Assembly (NCBI GenBank): GCA_964414815.1
Contig: CAYPXY010000024.1
Span: 1 to 64,000 of the forward strand
DNA length: 64,000 bases
Direction of reading: 5' to 3'
Origin: Mariniblastus sp964414815
GTDB taxonomy: Bacteria > Planctomycetota > Planctomycetia > Pirellulales > Pirellulaceae
Part shown: positions 24,826 through 34,236 of the stretch, piece after piece
Layout of the letters: each line of letters starts with the position of its first letter
Numbering within the stretch: the stretch's first letter is position 1
Made by a program: the position numbers and the translations under genes
Notes under the pieces: generated by a model
Seen by the model: only the letters and a program-made list of their open reading frames with translations
Databases searched by the model: none
Told to the model about the DNA's origin: nothing

Positions 24826-26750
24826 CCAATTTCTTCCTCCACGACCTTCATTCCAAGCTGCTTCATTTTGCGATAGAGGTTCGACCGATGCAGCCCCATT
24901 CGCTCGGCGGCGTCGGTCATGTTGCCTTTGGCCCGCTTGATGTGGCGCTCGATGTAATCGGTTTGAAATCGATGCGTCGCCTCCGTTAAGGGAAGCCCCA
25001 GTGGGATCGATGGCTCCGTCGATTGAGGCGAATTTACAAACGCCAGATCAGATGCTTCGATTTTCGTTCCCTCTGTCAGGTACGCCAGTCGCTCCATCAG
25101 GTTTCGCAGTTCGCGGATGTTGCCCGGCCAGCGATGAGCCAGCAACTGTTTCCTGGCACTGGCTGTCAACGTCGGTGTTTCGCGGCGAGCCTTTAAACAA
25201 AAGCCGTGCAGGAAATACTCGGCCAGCAATACCACATCGTCACCACGATCGCGCAGCGGTGGCAGCTCGATTGGAACCACGTTCAATCGGAAAAACAAAT
25301 CCTGCCGGAATTTCTTTTGCTGCACCAGTTCCGCCAGGTTCTGATTGGTTGCGGCGACCATGCGGGCCGTTGTCGGAATCGGCATGGATCCACCCACCCG
25401 AACCACGGTTCGATCCTCCAGAACGCGCAGCAATTTTGATTGGCCGCTCAAACTCATGTCGCCGATTTCATCGAGAAACAAAGTCCCCCCATTGGCCAGT
25501 TCGAATTTTCCGGCGCGAGCCTGGTGGGCATCGGTGAAAGCCCCTTTTTCGTGCCCGAACAGTTCGCTTTCGAGCAGCGATTCGCTGATCGCAGCGCAAT
25601 TGACCGCCACCATCACTTCGTCGCGGCGATCACTCAGATAGTGAACCATTTGAGCGACCACCTCCTTGCCCGTGCCGTTTTCACCCGTGATCAAAACCAC
25701 CAGATCGGTGTTGGCAACCCGCTCAATGGTCTTTTTCAGTTTCTCGATTTCCGGACTATTGCCGATCAGTTCGACCTGACCGGCGACTTGTTCAACCACC
25801 TGACGTCGTGACGTGACCAGATGCTCAACGTGCTGAGTATTGTCAATCGCAACCGCTGCATGGGCCGCCAGCTCTTTGAGTTCTTCTTCATCCTCGTTTG
25901 TGAAATTCCCCGAAAGCCGGTTGATCAGCTCGAAGGCACCGATCGTTTTACCCGACTGATTGATCATCGGAACACAAAGCAAGGTGCGAGTCTGAAATCC
26001 GAGTTGCTTATCCACGTCGCGACTGATTTGCGCCTGTTCGGAGGTGATGTCCGCATCGACGCGAGCCGGTTGACCGGTCTTCATGACAGATCCGACGACC
26101 CCAGTATCGATCGGAACGCGCAGTTCGCCCTCTTCGACTCCCAGTGCCGGTTTGCCGATCAACATCGTGCCTGTTGAATCGGGAAGAAAGATGGTTGCTC
26201 GCTCGGTGCCGAGCAGTCGTGTCGAGGTGATTGCAATTTGTTCCAGCAACTGATCGGTTTGTCGCGAAAGATTCCAGCTTGCGGTCATCTCCAGCAGCGC
26301 AGCCAATCGCTCAGCTCGGCGGGTCGAGTAAACCTGACGTTCCAGTGCGGCCAGCGTCAAACCCAATGCGGCGGCAATGGAATCCAGTTCATCCGATTCA
26401 ATCGCAGCGGACGAAAAGTGGGCCACTAACAATTCTCCATCGAGACAGGGCTTGCTCAGCGGCGCTGCGGCCCAGGAACCCGCTTTTTGGGCGGTCTCCG
26501 TGTCCAGTACTTCCGCCAGCAGTTCGGATGGCAAACCGGACGAAGGGCCGAATTGGTGAAGCGTTCGCCACTGCCCTTTGATTCCGCTGACGACCAAGGC
26601 TGTGTCGGCTTTGATAGCGGACGCGATCCATTTCAGGCTCGCGTCGAGAAACGAAGCGGGATCGTCGCGGCTGAGCGACAACTCCATCAAGCCGGGAAGG
26701 ATTGATGAACTTGTTTTTCCAGCGAGAATGCGGGCCGGTACAGTTGCCAT
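24822..26750 (-). CDS. Sigma-54-type regulator with GAF domain, 3' end altered
   Basis: A 642-residue enhancer-binding protein (start at 26750, MATVPARILAG; a longer frame from 26798 is less likely). The N-terminal region has one or two GAF-like domains, the second around ERLAALLEMTASWNL to ELAAHAAVAIDNTQ. The central AAA+ domain has Walker A GENGTGKE, GAFTDA in place of GAFTGA, Walker B LFLDEIGDM and YLAHRWPGNIRELRNLMERL-like features. The Fis helix-turn-helix is at the C-terminus. The stop codon at 24822-24824 is supplied by mobile element M. Joining the target duplications restores eight more codons (DSESNNDE) before an original TAA. Confidence 0.88.
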   Translation of the reverse strand: MATVPARILAGKTSSSILPGLMELSLSRDDPASFLDASLKWIASAIKADTALVVSGIKGQWRTLHQFGPSSGLPSELLAEVLDTETAQKAGSWAAAPLSKPCLDGELLVAHFSSAAIESDELDSIAAALGLTLAALERQVYSTRRAERLAALLEMTASWNLSRQTDQLLEQIAITSTRLLGTERATIFLPDSTGTMLIGKPALGVEEGELRVPIDTGVVGSVMKTGQPARVDADITSEQAQISRDVDKQLGFQTRTLLCVPMINQSGKTIGAFELINRLSGNFTNEDEEELKELAAHAAVAIDNTQHVEHLVTSRRQVVEQVAGQVELIGNSPEIEKLKKTIERVANTDLVVLITGENGTGKEVVAQMVHYLSDRRDEVMVAVNCAAISESLLESELFGHEKGAFTDAHQARAGKFELANGGTLFLDEIGDMSLSGQSKLLRVLEDRTVVRVGGSMPIPTTARMVAATNQNLAELVQQKKFRQDLFFRLNVVPIELPPLRDRGDDVVLLAEYFLHGFCLKARRETPTLTASARKQLLAHRWPGNIRELRNLMERLAYLTEGTKIEASDLAFVNSPQSTEPSIPLGLPLTEATHRFQTDYIERHIKRAKGNMTDAAERMGLHRSNLYRKMKQLGMKVVEEEIG

Positions 26751-26830
26751 GACGGGGCTTCGGAAATCGGTGGTTATCGGGTAAATTGAGGGTTTCAAAC
26801 ATCATAACACAAAATGAGGAATCCAAACCG

Positions 26831-27658
26831 ATGGGCATGTTTAGCGGAAAAAAAGGTCTGATCCTGGGGGTGGCAAACGATCGGTCGATTGCTTGGGCGA
26901 TTGCAGAAAAAATCATGTCCGAAGGAGGTGAATGCGGGTTCACGCATCTGCCTGACCGGCCGGACGACGACAAGCAAAAGAATCGCCGCCGTGTCGAAAA
27001 ATGTTTTGAGAAATCGGAGTCCGGCGCACAGCCGAAATTTCTGGTGCCGCTGGACGTGCAGGACGACGCACAGATTGCATCCGTCATCAAAACCGCCGGT
27101 GATGCATTTGGCAAAATCGATTTTCTGCTGCACTCGATTGCTTTCGCGGATCGCGAGGATTTGACACGCGACACCGTTGAAACGAGTCGAGGCGGATTCA
27201 AGCTGGCCATGGACATCAGCGTGTACAGTTTGATCGCGGTGGCCAACGCAGCAAAATCCATTCTGTCGGAACGATCGGCGATTGCCTGCATGACTTACTT
27301 TGGCGGCGAGAAATGCGTGCCAGGTTATAACGTGATGGGAATTTGCAAAGCGGCTCTCGACGCGACGACGCGGTATCTGGCCTACGATCTTGGTCCCACC
27401 GGAGTCCGTGTCAACGCCGTAAGTGCGGGTCCGCTGAAAACGCTTGCCGGAAGCGCCGCTGGAGTGGGCGAGATGATGAATATGTACGAGCATGTTGCTC
27501 CGCTGGGTCGAAACGTGACGCTCGAAGAAGTTGGCAACACCGGCGCTTATCTGCTATCCGACATGTCCGATGGTATCACCGGAGAGATTCTCCACATCGA
27601 CGCCGGCTACAACATCATGGGCTCGCCGGGACGCTTGGTGGATGCCATGAAGAAGTAG
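26831..27658 (+). CDS. fabI: Enoyl-ACP reductase FabI
   Basis: A 275-residue NADH-dependent enoyl-[acyl-carrier-protein] reductase that completes each cycle of fatty acid elongation in the cytoplasm. The start at 26831 gives MGMFSGKKGLILGVANDRSIAWAIA, the family N-terminus with the cofactor-binding motif. The catalytic Tyr-x6-Lys is in GYNVMGICKAALD. The C-terminal DGITGEILHIDAGYNIMG is conserved. It is divergent from the GAF-domain regulator, with an 80-bp gap between their starts, which may hold both promoters. Confidence 0.96.
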   Translation: MGMFSGKKGLILGVANDRSIAWAIAEKIMSEGGECGFTHLPDRPDDDKQKNRRRVEKCFEKSESGAQPKFLVPLDVQDDAQIASVIKTAGDAFGKIDFLLHSIAFADREDLTRDTVETSRGGFKLAMDISVYSLIAVANAAKSILSERSAIACMTYFGGEKCVPGYNVMGICKAALDATTRYLAYDLGPTGVRVNAVSAGPLKTLAGSAAGVGEMMNMYEHVAPLGRNVTLEEVGNTGAYLLSDMSDGITGEILHIDAGYNIMGSPGRLVDAMKK

Positions 27659-27871
27659 GAGAAGCTTGATGAAACGGCCAAGTTTCAGTGTACAATGGAG
27701 GTTCGGGGTTGGGGAACGTCAAACGAACAAGTCGAACTTCTCCACTCGGAGAAATCCAGACAATAGATACACCGGAGTTTCAACATGATTTGCAGAAATA
27801 CAGTACGGCCTTGTCGGTTCCCCTCTTACTTCTTCCAGAGCTTCTCCAATGGCATCCTTGGACATGGTTTG

Positions 27872-29452
27872 ATGTTCAAACGGACGGTCAGGGCGTTGAT
27901 GGTCTCAAGCGGTCTTCTCTTGCTTCATTCGGAAGCCGCCTTAACCCATCAAGCCTCTGCCCAGTCGGTTGCGGCATCCCCGGAAAGAGATCAAGGTTCT
28001 TCAGCGGCTCCGGCCGACAAGCAGGCGGCGGTGCAAATGCCAGGCTCAATCGACTGGCCATCACCCCTTGTAAGTGAGCATCAAGTAACGATTAAAGGCC
28101 AGGCGATTCCCTATACAGCGACTGCCGGAACACTGCCGGTCGTCGATAGTCAGGGCAAACCGATTGCATCCTTGTTTTATGTCTTCTATCAGCGAACCGA
28201 TGTCGAGGACCGATCCCGACGCCCCTTGACGTTTTCTTTCAATGGTGGACCGGGTTCGTCATCCGTCTGGATGCACATTGGTTACACGGGGCCTCGGCGA
28301 CTGAAGATTGATGACGAAGGTTTCCCGGTTCAACCTTATGGCTCGGAAGAGAACCCGCATTCGATTCTAGATGTTACGGATGTTGTCTATATCGATCCGG
28401 TCAACACAGGGTTTTCGCGGCCAATGGAGGGTGTTGACGCCAGCCAGTTTTTTGGCGTGAATCAGGACATTCAGTATCTTGCCAAGTGGATTGAGCTGTT
28501 TGTCAATCGCAACGAACGATGGACTTCGCCCAAGATCCTCAAGGGTGAAAGTTATGGTACGACGCGAGTTTCAGGATTGGCGCGGCAACTGCAAACGGCC
28601 CATCGCATCTTTGTCGATGGAGTGATTCTGGTCTCACCGACGTCGTTGGGAATCGAACGGTCCGGCCCGATGTCGGCGGCGCTGATGCTGCCGCACTACG
28701 CAGCCACCGCCTGGCATCACGGGCAACTGGCAGCAGAATTTCAGGATCGTGAGTTGGAGGAATTTTTGCCGGAAGTCGAAACGTTTGCCATTGAAGAGTA
28801 TTTACCCGCGCTGGCAAAAGGGGGGTTTCTCGAAACTGAAAAGCGAAACCAGATCGCGGCCAAGGTAGCAAAGTATGCCGGAGTGTCCGAACCGTTTGTG
28901 CTCAACAACAATCTGGAAATTCCCATCAGTCGCTGGCGAAAGGAATTGTTGCGGGATCAGCGGTTGACGGTGGGACGGCTCGACGCCCGATACCGGGGAG
29001 TCGATCGCGATGCCGGTGGGATTTCACATGACTACGATGCCGCCATGTCAGCCTGGAATCAGGCATTTACGCCCGCGATCAACGTGTACTTGCGGGATGA
29101 CTTGGGTTACAAGACTGATTTGAGCTACAACATTTTCGGCCCGGTTCATCCTTGGGATCGAACGGGGGATCGAACCGGCGAAGCGTTGCGACAAAGTATG
29201 GCTGAAAACCCGTGGCTGAAGGTCATGATCCAGGCTGGATATTACGACGGCGGAACGGATTATTTTTCAGCCAAGTATACGATGTGGAATATCGATCCAT
29301 CGGGACAATTACAAGACCGATTCCGCTTTCAAGGCTATCGCAGCGGACACATGATGTATTTGCGAACCGAAGATTTACCCGTTTCCAACCAGCACGTGCG
29401 AGAGTTTATCGAGTGGTCGATTCCGCCTCAAGGATCATCGGCTCGCTGGTAA
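27872..29452 (+). CDS. Exported S10-family serine carboxypeptidase
   Basis: 526 residues from Met at 27872 (MFKRTVRALMVSSGLLLL), which gives a clean signal peptide cleaved near ASA-QS. A frame from 27785 adds 29 residues without signal features. The S10 catalytic triad is visible: Ser in KGESYGTT, Asp in YYDGGTDYFSAKY and His in YRSGHMMYL. The oxyanion motif FNGGPGSSS is present at about 150. Enzymes of this type remove C-terminal residues from peptides in the periplasm or outside the cell. The stop abuts that of the convergent PA14 gene with no spacing. Confidence 0.9.
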   Translation: MFKRTVRALMVSSGLLLLHSEAALTHQASAQSVAASPERDQGSSAAPADKQAAVQMPGSIDWPSPLVSEHQVTIKGQAIPYTATAGTLPVVDSQGKPIASLFYVFYQRTDVEDRSRRPLTFSFNGGPGSSSVWMHIGYTGPRRLKIDDEGFPVQPYGSEENPHSILDVTDVVYIDPVNTGFSRPMEGVDASQFFGVNQDIQYLAKWIELFVNRNERWTSPKILKGESYGTTRVSGLARQLQTAHRIFVDGVILVSPTSLGIERSGPMSAALMLPHYAATAWHHGQLAAEFQDRELEEFLPEVETFAIEEYLPALAKGGFLETEKRNQIAAKVAKYAGVSEPFVLNNNLEIPISRWRKELLRDQRLTVGRLDARYRGVDRDAGGISHDYDAAMSAWNQAFTPAINVYLRDDLGYKTDLSYNIFGPVHPWDRTGDRTGEALRQSMAENPWLKVMIQAGYYDGGTDYFSAKYTMWNIDPSGQLQDRFRFQGYRSGHMMYLRTEDLPVSNQHVREFIEWSIPPQGSSARW

Positions 29453-31603
29453 CTACTTCGGAATCTGGTTAAGCGTATACCAGACTTCGCATGACCATAG
29501 CGCGCGGCCGGAATTGCTGATTGGGTCCGTGCAGAGATAGACTACGTAGCCCTGCTTCAGGCCGTCCACATATAGCCGAACGCTTCGTCCATCGGCCGCC
29601 GCAACAGCGCGGGTCACTTGCAGGCTGGATTCATCAAGCTTGGGGCCTCCGTAGGCCGGCGTCGACTGATACGTCCATTGTTGCATCGTGTAATGAGTCG
29701 TCTCCTGCAAAAATGATTCTGCAACCGGTTCGGTGAATGTCAACTCGAATCCGCCCGGGGTTGCTCGCAGCGACTCAATCTCAAACACTTCCTCTCCGGT
29801 CGGCATCAATCGCTCCAGTCCCTGATAGGTGGGCTGTTCCTGATCGTTGACCCAATACCAGGTCGAGGCGTGATGGCCGCCGATCCCTCCGGCATACAGT
29901 TCACCCTCCGGGCCAAACAGAATCCGGTTCGGCCCCGCTTCCAGTCCTTGAGTGAATCGCATGGCACAACCTTGCCAGACGCCACCGACCTGCTCCAGGA
30001 AGACACGGTTGATTCCTCCATATCGCATATCGGGAAGCGCCAGTTGACCTTCGAATCGATGACCGGTCGGAAAAAGCAACGGCTGGGTGGGTGAATTGCC
30101 AATTTCATCTTGCGGCAATTGAACGGCAGGTAGCGTTACCCGTGCGTCCGGGCTGTCGCGATCCGCCGGCTGAAATGGTGACGCATAAGCGTTGGGTGGG
30201 CGGTGTGGCTGATAGAATCCATAAAAATGTCCTTCCTGAACGTGATTCAGTTCATTGGCCGGTGTCCACTCGCCCTGATTGTCAATCACAAACAGTTCGC
30301 GTTGCGGGCCGAAACCAATTCCGTTCGGAGTGCGATGTCCGCCCGTCATCGGGGTCACGTTTTCTCCGGCCGCCCGCGATAAATCGATTCGCCACACGGA
30401 GCCGTGGTCGGGCGGGTTCTGCATCAATCCCAACCCGGGAGAACGAGCCATGTACAGAAAGCCGGGATGGTCCGGCCCGTGAGTCTGCGGATCGCTTGGC
30501 TGGAACAATAGCCCGGCAGAAATTTGATGAAAGTCATTGGTCTTCCAACCGGATGCGATCGTTGTCGGGTTCCAGGCTGTTGTAGACGCATCAAAATCGT
30601 ATCGAGTGACTTCACTTCGCTGCGAAACGAGAATGGCGTCGTCGATCACGCAGACACCACTGGGCTCATAGAGCCCGTCGGCAATCATCTCTCCTGAAAC
30701 CTGAGTTCCATCTTCTCCGTCGGATAGCGAGATCAGCCAAAGCTGACCATTGGGATGGTCAACCGGATGAGGGGCTTTCAACGTTCGCGCATCAAAGCGG
30801 GCAACGACCAGCCGTCCATCGGACAACCTACCCAAGCCTCCAACCGGCATCTCCATTCCGTTCGGGCGAATGTTGGTGACGCGATAACCGGGATGAACCC
30901 CAGCAAGTTTCTGTCGCAGGCCGGGTCGGTCGCGCCCGTCCACCAATCGCTTTTTTCCAGGCTGAGTCGGACGAAAATAAAACGCGGGCGCCCGACAAAG
31001 GTCTGGAGGAAGCATTTCATAGTCGGCGGCTGTCGGTCGTTTCCATTCCAGGGCCAGCAATGCTTGTTCCGGTTCGTTGACGTATTGCCAGATCTCCAGC
31101 CGATTCCATTCGCGGGTCAGCGCCAAAGCATGTTCAGCGCTCGGCGAATTGAAATGGCATTCTGTCAGAAGCTCACCGTTGATTGCCAGGCGGTACGCTC
31201 CCTTCGTTGAAATCCGAAACGAGTAGTTGCCGGGTTCCGCAGCTTGGATCCAGCCAGAGAAATGGTAGACCAGTGGTGCCGCGATGTCATTTCCATCTGG
31301 ATCCAACAGCGGCCAATCGTCCTTTGTACGTTGGCAGTGGCTGAGGGTGAGATCGAGATTGGGCGACTGACCCGGATCCACGGGTTGGGCAGCCGCGATT
31401 GGCTCTCCCATTTCAAACAGCCGCAGTCGCAATCCGGTTTCTGTAATCGATGGATCGAATGAATGGGATGTTTGCGCGGATGCCGGAAGACCGGTCCCCG
31501 TGAAGATGATTCCGATCAGCAACCACCCAGTTAGGAGATGGGACAACGCAAGGGTACGATAAGTTGGTTGTGTGCAGCGGTCGTGTTGGTCCTTACCATT
31601 CAT
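29453..31603 (-). CDS. Exported PA14/beta-propeller protein
   Basis: A 716-residue protein with an N-terminal signal segment (about 22-44, ending ASAQT). A PA14-like domain follows (about 50-195: HFSGWIQAAEPGNYSFRISTKG, YRLAINGE, NRLEIWQYVNEPEQALLALEW). A large propeller-like region follows, with NGMEMPVGGLGRLSDGRL, GHRTPNGIGFGPQRELFVIDNQGEW and LFGPEGELYAGGIGG blocks, like the glucose/sorbosone dehydrogenase-type propellers expanded in planctomycetes. It is probably involved in carbohydrate binding or oxidation outside the cytoplasm, but the substrate is unknown. It is convergent with the S10 peptidase gene. Confidence 0.75.
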   Translation of the reverse strand: MNGKDQHDRCTQPTYRTLALSHLLTGWLLIGIIFTGTGLPASAQTSHSFDPSITETGLRLRLFEMGEPIAAAQPVDPGQSPNLDLTLSHCQRTKDDWPLLDPDGNDIAAPLVYHFSGWIQAAEPGNYSFRISTKGAYRLAINGELLTECHFNSPSAEHALALTREWNRLEIWQYVNEPEQALLALEWKRPTAADYEMLPPDLCRAPAFYFRPTQPGKKRLVDGRDRPGLRQKLAGVHPGYRVTNIRPNGMEMPVGGLGRLSDGRLVVARFDARTLKAPHPVDHPNGQLWLISLSDGEDGTQVSGEMIADGLYEPSGVCVIDDAILVSQRSEVTRYDFDASTTAWNPTTIASGWKTNDFHQISAGLLFQPSDPQTHGPDHPGFLYMARSPGLGLMQNPPDHGSVWRIDLSRAAGENVTPMTGGHRTPNGIGFGPQRELFVIDNQGEWTPANELNHVQEGHFYGFYQPHRPPNAYASPFQPADRDSPDARVTLPAVQLPQDEIGNSPTQPLLFPTGHRFEGQLALPDMRYGGINRVFLEQVGGVWQGCAMRFTQGLEAGPNRILFGPEGELYAGGIGGHHASTWYWVNDQEQPTYQGLERLMPTGEEVFEIESLRATPGGFELTFTEPVAESFLQETTHYTMQQWTYQSTPAYGGPKLDESSLQVTRAVAAADGRSVRLYVDGLKQGYVVYLCTDPISNSGRALWSCEVWYTLNQIPK

Positions 31604-31696
31604 TGAACATCTCGAGAAATAATGAAACTTAAAAAGCTAAAAGTAATGGAACGACCGCGCAACACACCAGGTGCTCTGTTGATAGTATTCGAATCA

Positions 31697-31755
31697 AAAC
31701 CCGACGCGTAAGCGAGGGACCGCGTTTCTTCCCTCGCTTACGCTTCGGGTTATGA
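31697..31755. repeat. Palindromic repeat P, copy 2
   Basis: Arms AAACCCGACGCGTAAGCGAG and CTCGCTTACGCTTCGGGTTA around an 8-14-bp centre, closely matching the element at 23752-23825 but with substitutions in the left arm and a shorter, different centre. It lies between two minus-strand exported-protein genes. Confidence 0.85.
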
Positions 31756-31828
31756 TTTCCACCAGGCCACCCTACGAACATTGGCTCAATATGTTAATTA
31801 TTTAACATACTTGATAGTGCAACCTGGC

Positions 31829-33775
31829 CTATCGATTTTCCTCTTCTGCAACTTTGACTTCGATCCAGGTTGCGGCGTCGGGGGAATGGAAGACTCGATG
31901 GGTTGCTTTGGTGAAATCTTCTGGCTTGGCTTTGAAGATGTTGTCGACGTATTTTTGTGGGTTGCGGTCGATCAATGGGAACCAAGTGCTTTGAATCTGA
32001 ATCATCAAGCGATGGCCCGGTTTGAACGTGTGGCAAATATCCTGAAGCGGTAACTGAACGGTAGCGACTTCGTTGGGTGTAAACGGTTCGGGATGTTCGT
32101 AGCTATTGCGGAATCGCCCGCGAATGACTTCGCTGCGGATCATCAACTGCGAACCGCCAAATTTCAGATCCGGATCCGATCCAGAGATAAAGGGATGGTC
32201 GTCCGGCAATACATCAATGACTTTTACGACCCAGTCCGCATCGGATTCCGAAGTTGAAACTGCGAGATGAGCCAGAATATCGCCCGTAATGGTCAGCGGC
32301 TTGGTCAGTGGTTCGGTCTGGAAAACCAGAACGTCCGGCCGGCTGGCTGCGAAACGTTGGTCGTCGGACATGTACTCACGAGGTGTAAACCGGAACCGAA
32401 TATCTTTTCGATCCCGGTAGGGAACGGGATCCATGGGATCGCTGAAATATTCGGTGAAAGTTTTTTCGCCAGCGACCGGTGGTTCGGCGCTCAGTTTTTG
32501 ATCACCTCGTAAATAGAGTTTGACGGTCTGAGCCGTTTTGGGTGGCCAGCTATCATAGCCTCGCCACTTGCGCGTGCCCGTATCGAACATGATCGCTTCG
32601 TATTCAGGAGGCTGGCCCTCGCCCTTTAAGAAATGCCGGAAGAAAGGCGCTTCAATATTTTCCTGATAGTATTGCGACACATTGGCACCGAAGGAAACTT
32701 TGCCCACGACCTGGTGCGGACCGCGAACATGGGCCCAGTCACCGTGGCTCCACGGTCCCATGACGATCATGTTGAAAATGTTGGGGTTGTTTTTCTCCAG
32801 TGTTTTGTAGACGTTGAAAGGCCCGTACAAATCCTCGGCGTCAAACAGTCCGCCGACCGTCAGAACAGCGGCTTTGACATCGTTGAGGTGCGGTAGGATA
32901 TTTCGTTTCTGCCAGAACTCGTCGTAGTTCGGGTGTTCGACGATCTGATTCCAAAGAAAATTATCAGGAAAGATGCGAGCCCCAGCATCTCCGAGCGGTC
33001 CCAAATTCATGTGGAACTGCCACGCATCCGGGGTTTGCGGATTGTAGCTCTGATACCATTGCTGGGACGTTGGCCCATTGTGTTGGTGACCGAATGTAGA
33101 GTTCGCAAGGAAGTAGGACTGCAAATACGCTCCGTGATGGTGAAAGTCATCAAAGAAGAAATCGGAAATCGGAGCTTGCGGGGACGCAGCCGCAATGGCC
33201 GGATGTTGTTCGGCCAACGCAGCAGCAGTATAGAATCCCGGATACGAAATTCCCCAAATGCCGACTTTGCCATTGTTGACAGGAACGTTCTTGAGCAGCC
33301 ACTCAATCGTGTCGTAGGTATCGGAGCTTTCGTCGATCTCCGCATCGCCCGGAACGTGCGGCCGCATGTTGTCGAACTGGCCTTCGGACATCCATCGCCC
33401 GCGAACGTCCTGATGGACGAAGATGTATTTTTCTTCCAGCATTTTTTTTGACGGAGCGATAGACCGGTCGTACTGATTAGCTTCGTAGGGCTGAGTGCTG
33501 TACGGAGTTCGGTTGATCATGAACGGATACGTTCGCGAAGTATCCCGTGGAATGTAGAGGGTCGTTTGCAGTTTGACACCATCCCGCATCGGGATCTGGA
33601 CCATCGTTTTCGTGTAGTGGTTCGGAATATAGTCCTGGGGAACCAGTTGAGCACTCGCCGAAAGCGAATGAAGCAAGACGGGCAAGGCCAGAAGTGAGGA
33701 TACGAATAGACGCACCGGGCTAAAGATCATTCGAGGTGTCGAAAAAAAGCGAAATCCGTTCATGAGCATTGACAA
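31829..33775 (-). CDS. Exported CocE/NonD-family hydrolase
   Basis: A 648-residue alpha/beta hydrolase of the X-Pro dipeptidyl peptidase/cocaine-esterase group. The N-terminal signal peptide is about 18-42 (LLALPVLLHSLSASAQ). The nucleophile is Ser in GKVGIWGISYPGFYTA. The lid region SPQAPISDFFFDDFHHHG and a likely catalytic His in GPWSHGDWAHV follow. A C-terminal jelly-roll domain (about 440-640, LPDDHPFISGSDPD...RLMIQIQSTWFPLIDRNP) is typical. It acts outside the cytoplasm on an ester or peptide that cannot be specified. Confidence 0.87.
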   Translation of the reverse strand: MSMLMNGFRFFSTPRMIFSPVRLFVSSLLALPVLLHSLSASAQLVPQDYIPNHYTKTMVQIPMRDGVKLQTTLYIPRDTSRTYPFMINRTPYSTQPYEANQYDRSIAPSKKMLEEKYIFVHQDVRGRWMSEGQFDNMRPHVPGDAEIDESSDTYDTIEWLLKNVPVNNGKVGIWGISYPGFYTAAALAEQHPAIAAASPQAPISDFFFDDFHHHGAYLQSYFLANSTFGHQHNGPTSQQWYQSYNPQTPDAWQFHMNLGPLGDAGARIFPDNFLWNQIVEHPNYDEFWQKRNILPHLNDVKAAVLTVGGLFDAEDLYGPFNVYKTLEKNNPNIFNMIVMGPWSHGDWAHVRGPHQVVGKVSFGANVSQYYQENIEAPFFRHFLKGEGQPPEYEAIMFDTGTRKWRGYDSWPPKTAQTVKLYLRGDQKLSAEPPVAGEKTFTEYFSDPMDPVPYRDRKDIRFRFTPREYMSDDQRFAASRPDVLVFQTEPLTKPLTITGDILAHLAVSTSESDADWVVKVIDVLPDDHPFISGSDPDLKFGGSQLMIRSEVIRGRFRNSYEHPEPFTPNEVATVQLPLQDICHTFKPGHRLMIQIQSTWFPLIDRNPQKYVDNIFKAKPEDFTKATHRVFHSPDAATWIEVKVAEEENR

Positions 33776-33961
33776 TGAGTGTATTCAGGGTCGAGGGATG
33801 GAATAGGTGTTACCCACCAAACCTCCTCATTGTAGGCGATTGCCGTCAAGCACAACAGCGACCAGAAAGGTATGACTGCTTTGTAGTAAAAACGAGTACA
33901 AAAATTGTAGGTAGCAGGGTATAATCAACGTAAGTGACCTGTTTAACTGGAGGCCCGATCA

Positions 33962-34183
33962 GTGATCTATCGTTTGCCCTTGATATTTACTCCTCAACCC
34001 GAAGGGGGATACACTGTGACATCCCCAGTGTTACCCGAATTGGTGACTGAAGGCGATACATTGGAGGAAGCCCAAATGAACGTCCGCGATGCTTTCGAGG
34101 CAGTCGCCGAGTTGTATGAGGAGCAGGGACGGACATTGCCAACAACGATCTCGTTGCAAGCTGCGAGATCAGTGGCTTCCTAA
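33962..34183 (+). CDS. HicB-like (UPF0150) protein, no HicA partner
   Basis: A 73-residue HicB-fold protein: YRLPLIFTPQPEGGYTVTSPVLPELVTEGDTLEEAQMNVRDAF is the conserved core. It starts with GTG at 33962, about 8 bp after a CTGGAGG ribosome site. A TATAAT (33920-33925) lies 36 bp upstream of the start. HicB normally neutralises the HicA RNase toxin encoded next to it. No HicA-like frame is present on either side. There is also no C-terminal DNA-binding domain. It is an orphan or a free-standing UPF0150 protein. Confidence 0.82.
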   Translation: MIYRLPLIFTPQPEGGYTVTSPVLPELVTEGDTLEEAQMNVRDAFEAVAELYEEQGRTLPTTISLQAARSVAS

Positions 34184-34212
34184 AAAAATAGCTGCCTGTT
34201 TCCAGGCAGCTA
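34182..34212 (-). terminator. Hairpin terminator for the 34.2-34.9 kb gene
   Basis: TAGCTGCCTG-TTTC-CAGGCAGCTA at 34189-34212 is a perfect 10-bp stem with a 4-base loop. Seven A residues precede it on the plus strand, giving a T-run on the minus strand. It lies 24 bp past the stop of the minus-strand gene and also ends the HicB transcript region. Confidence 0.8.
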
Positions 34213-34236
34213 TGGCTATGGATATTGGTGGTGGGT

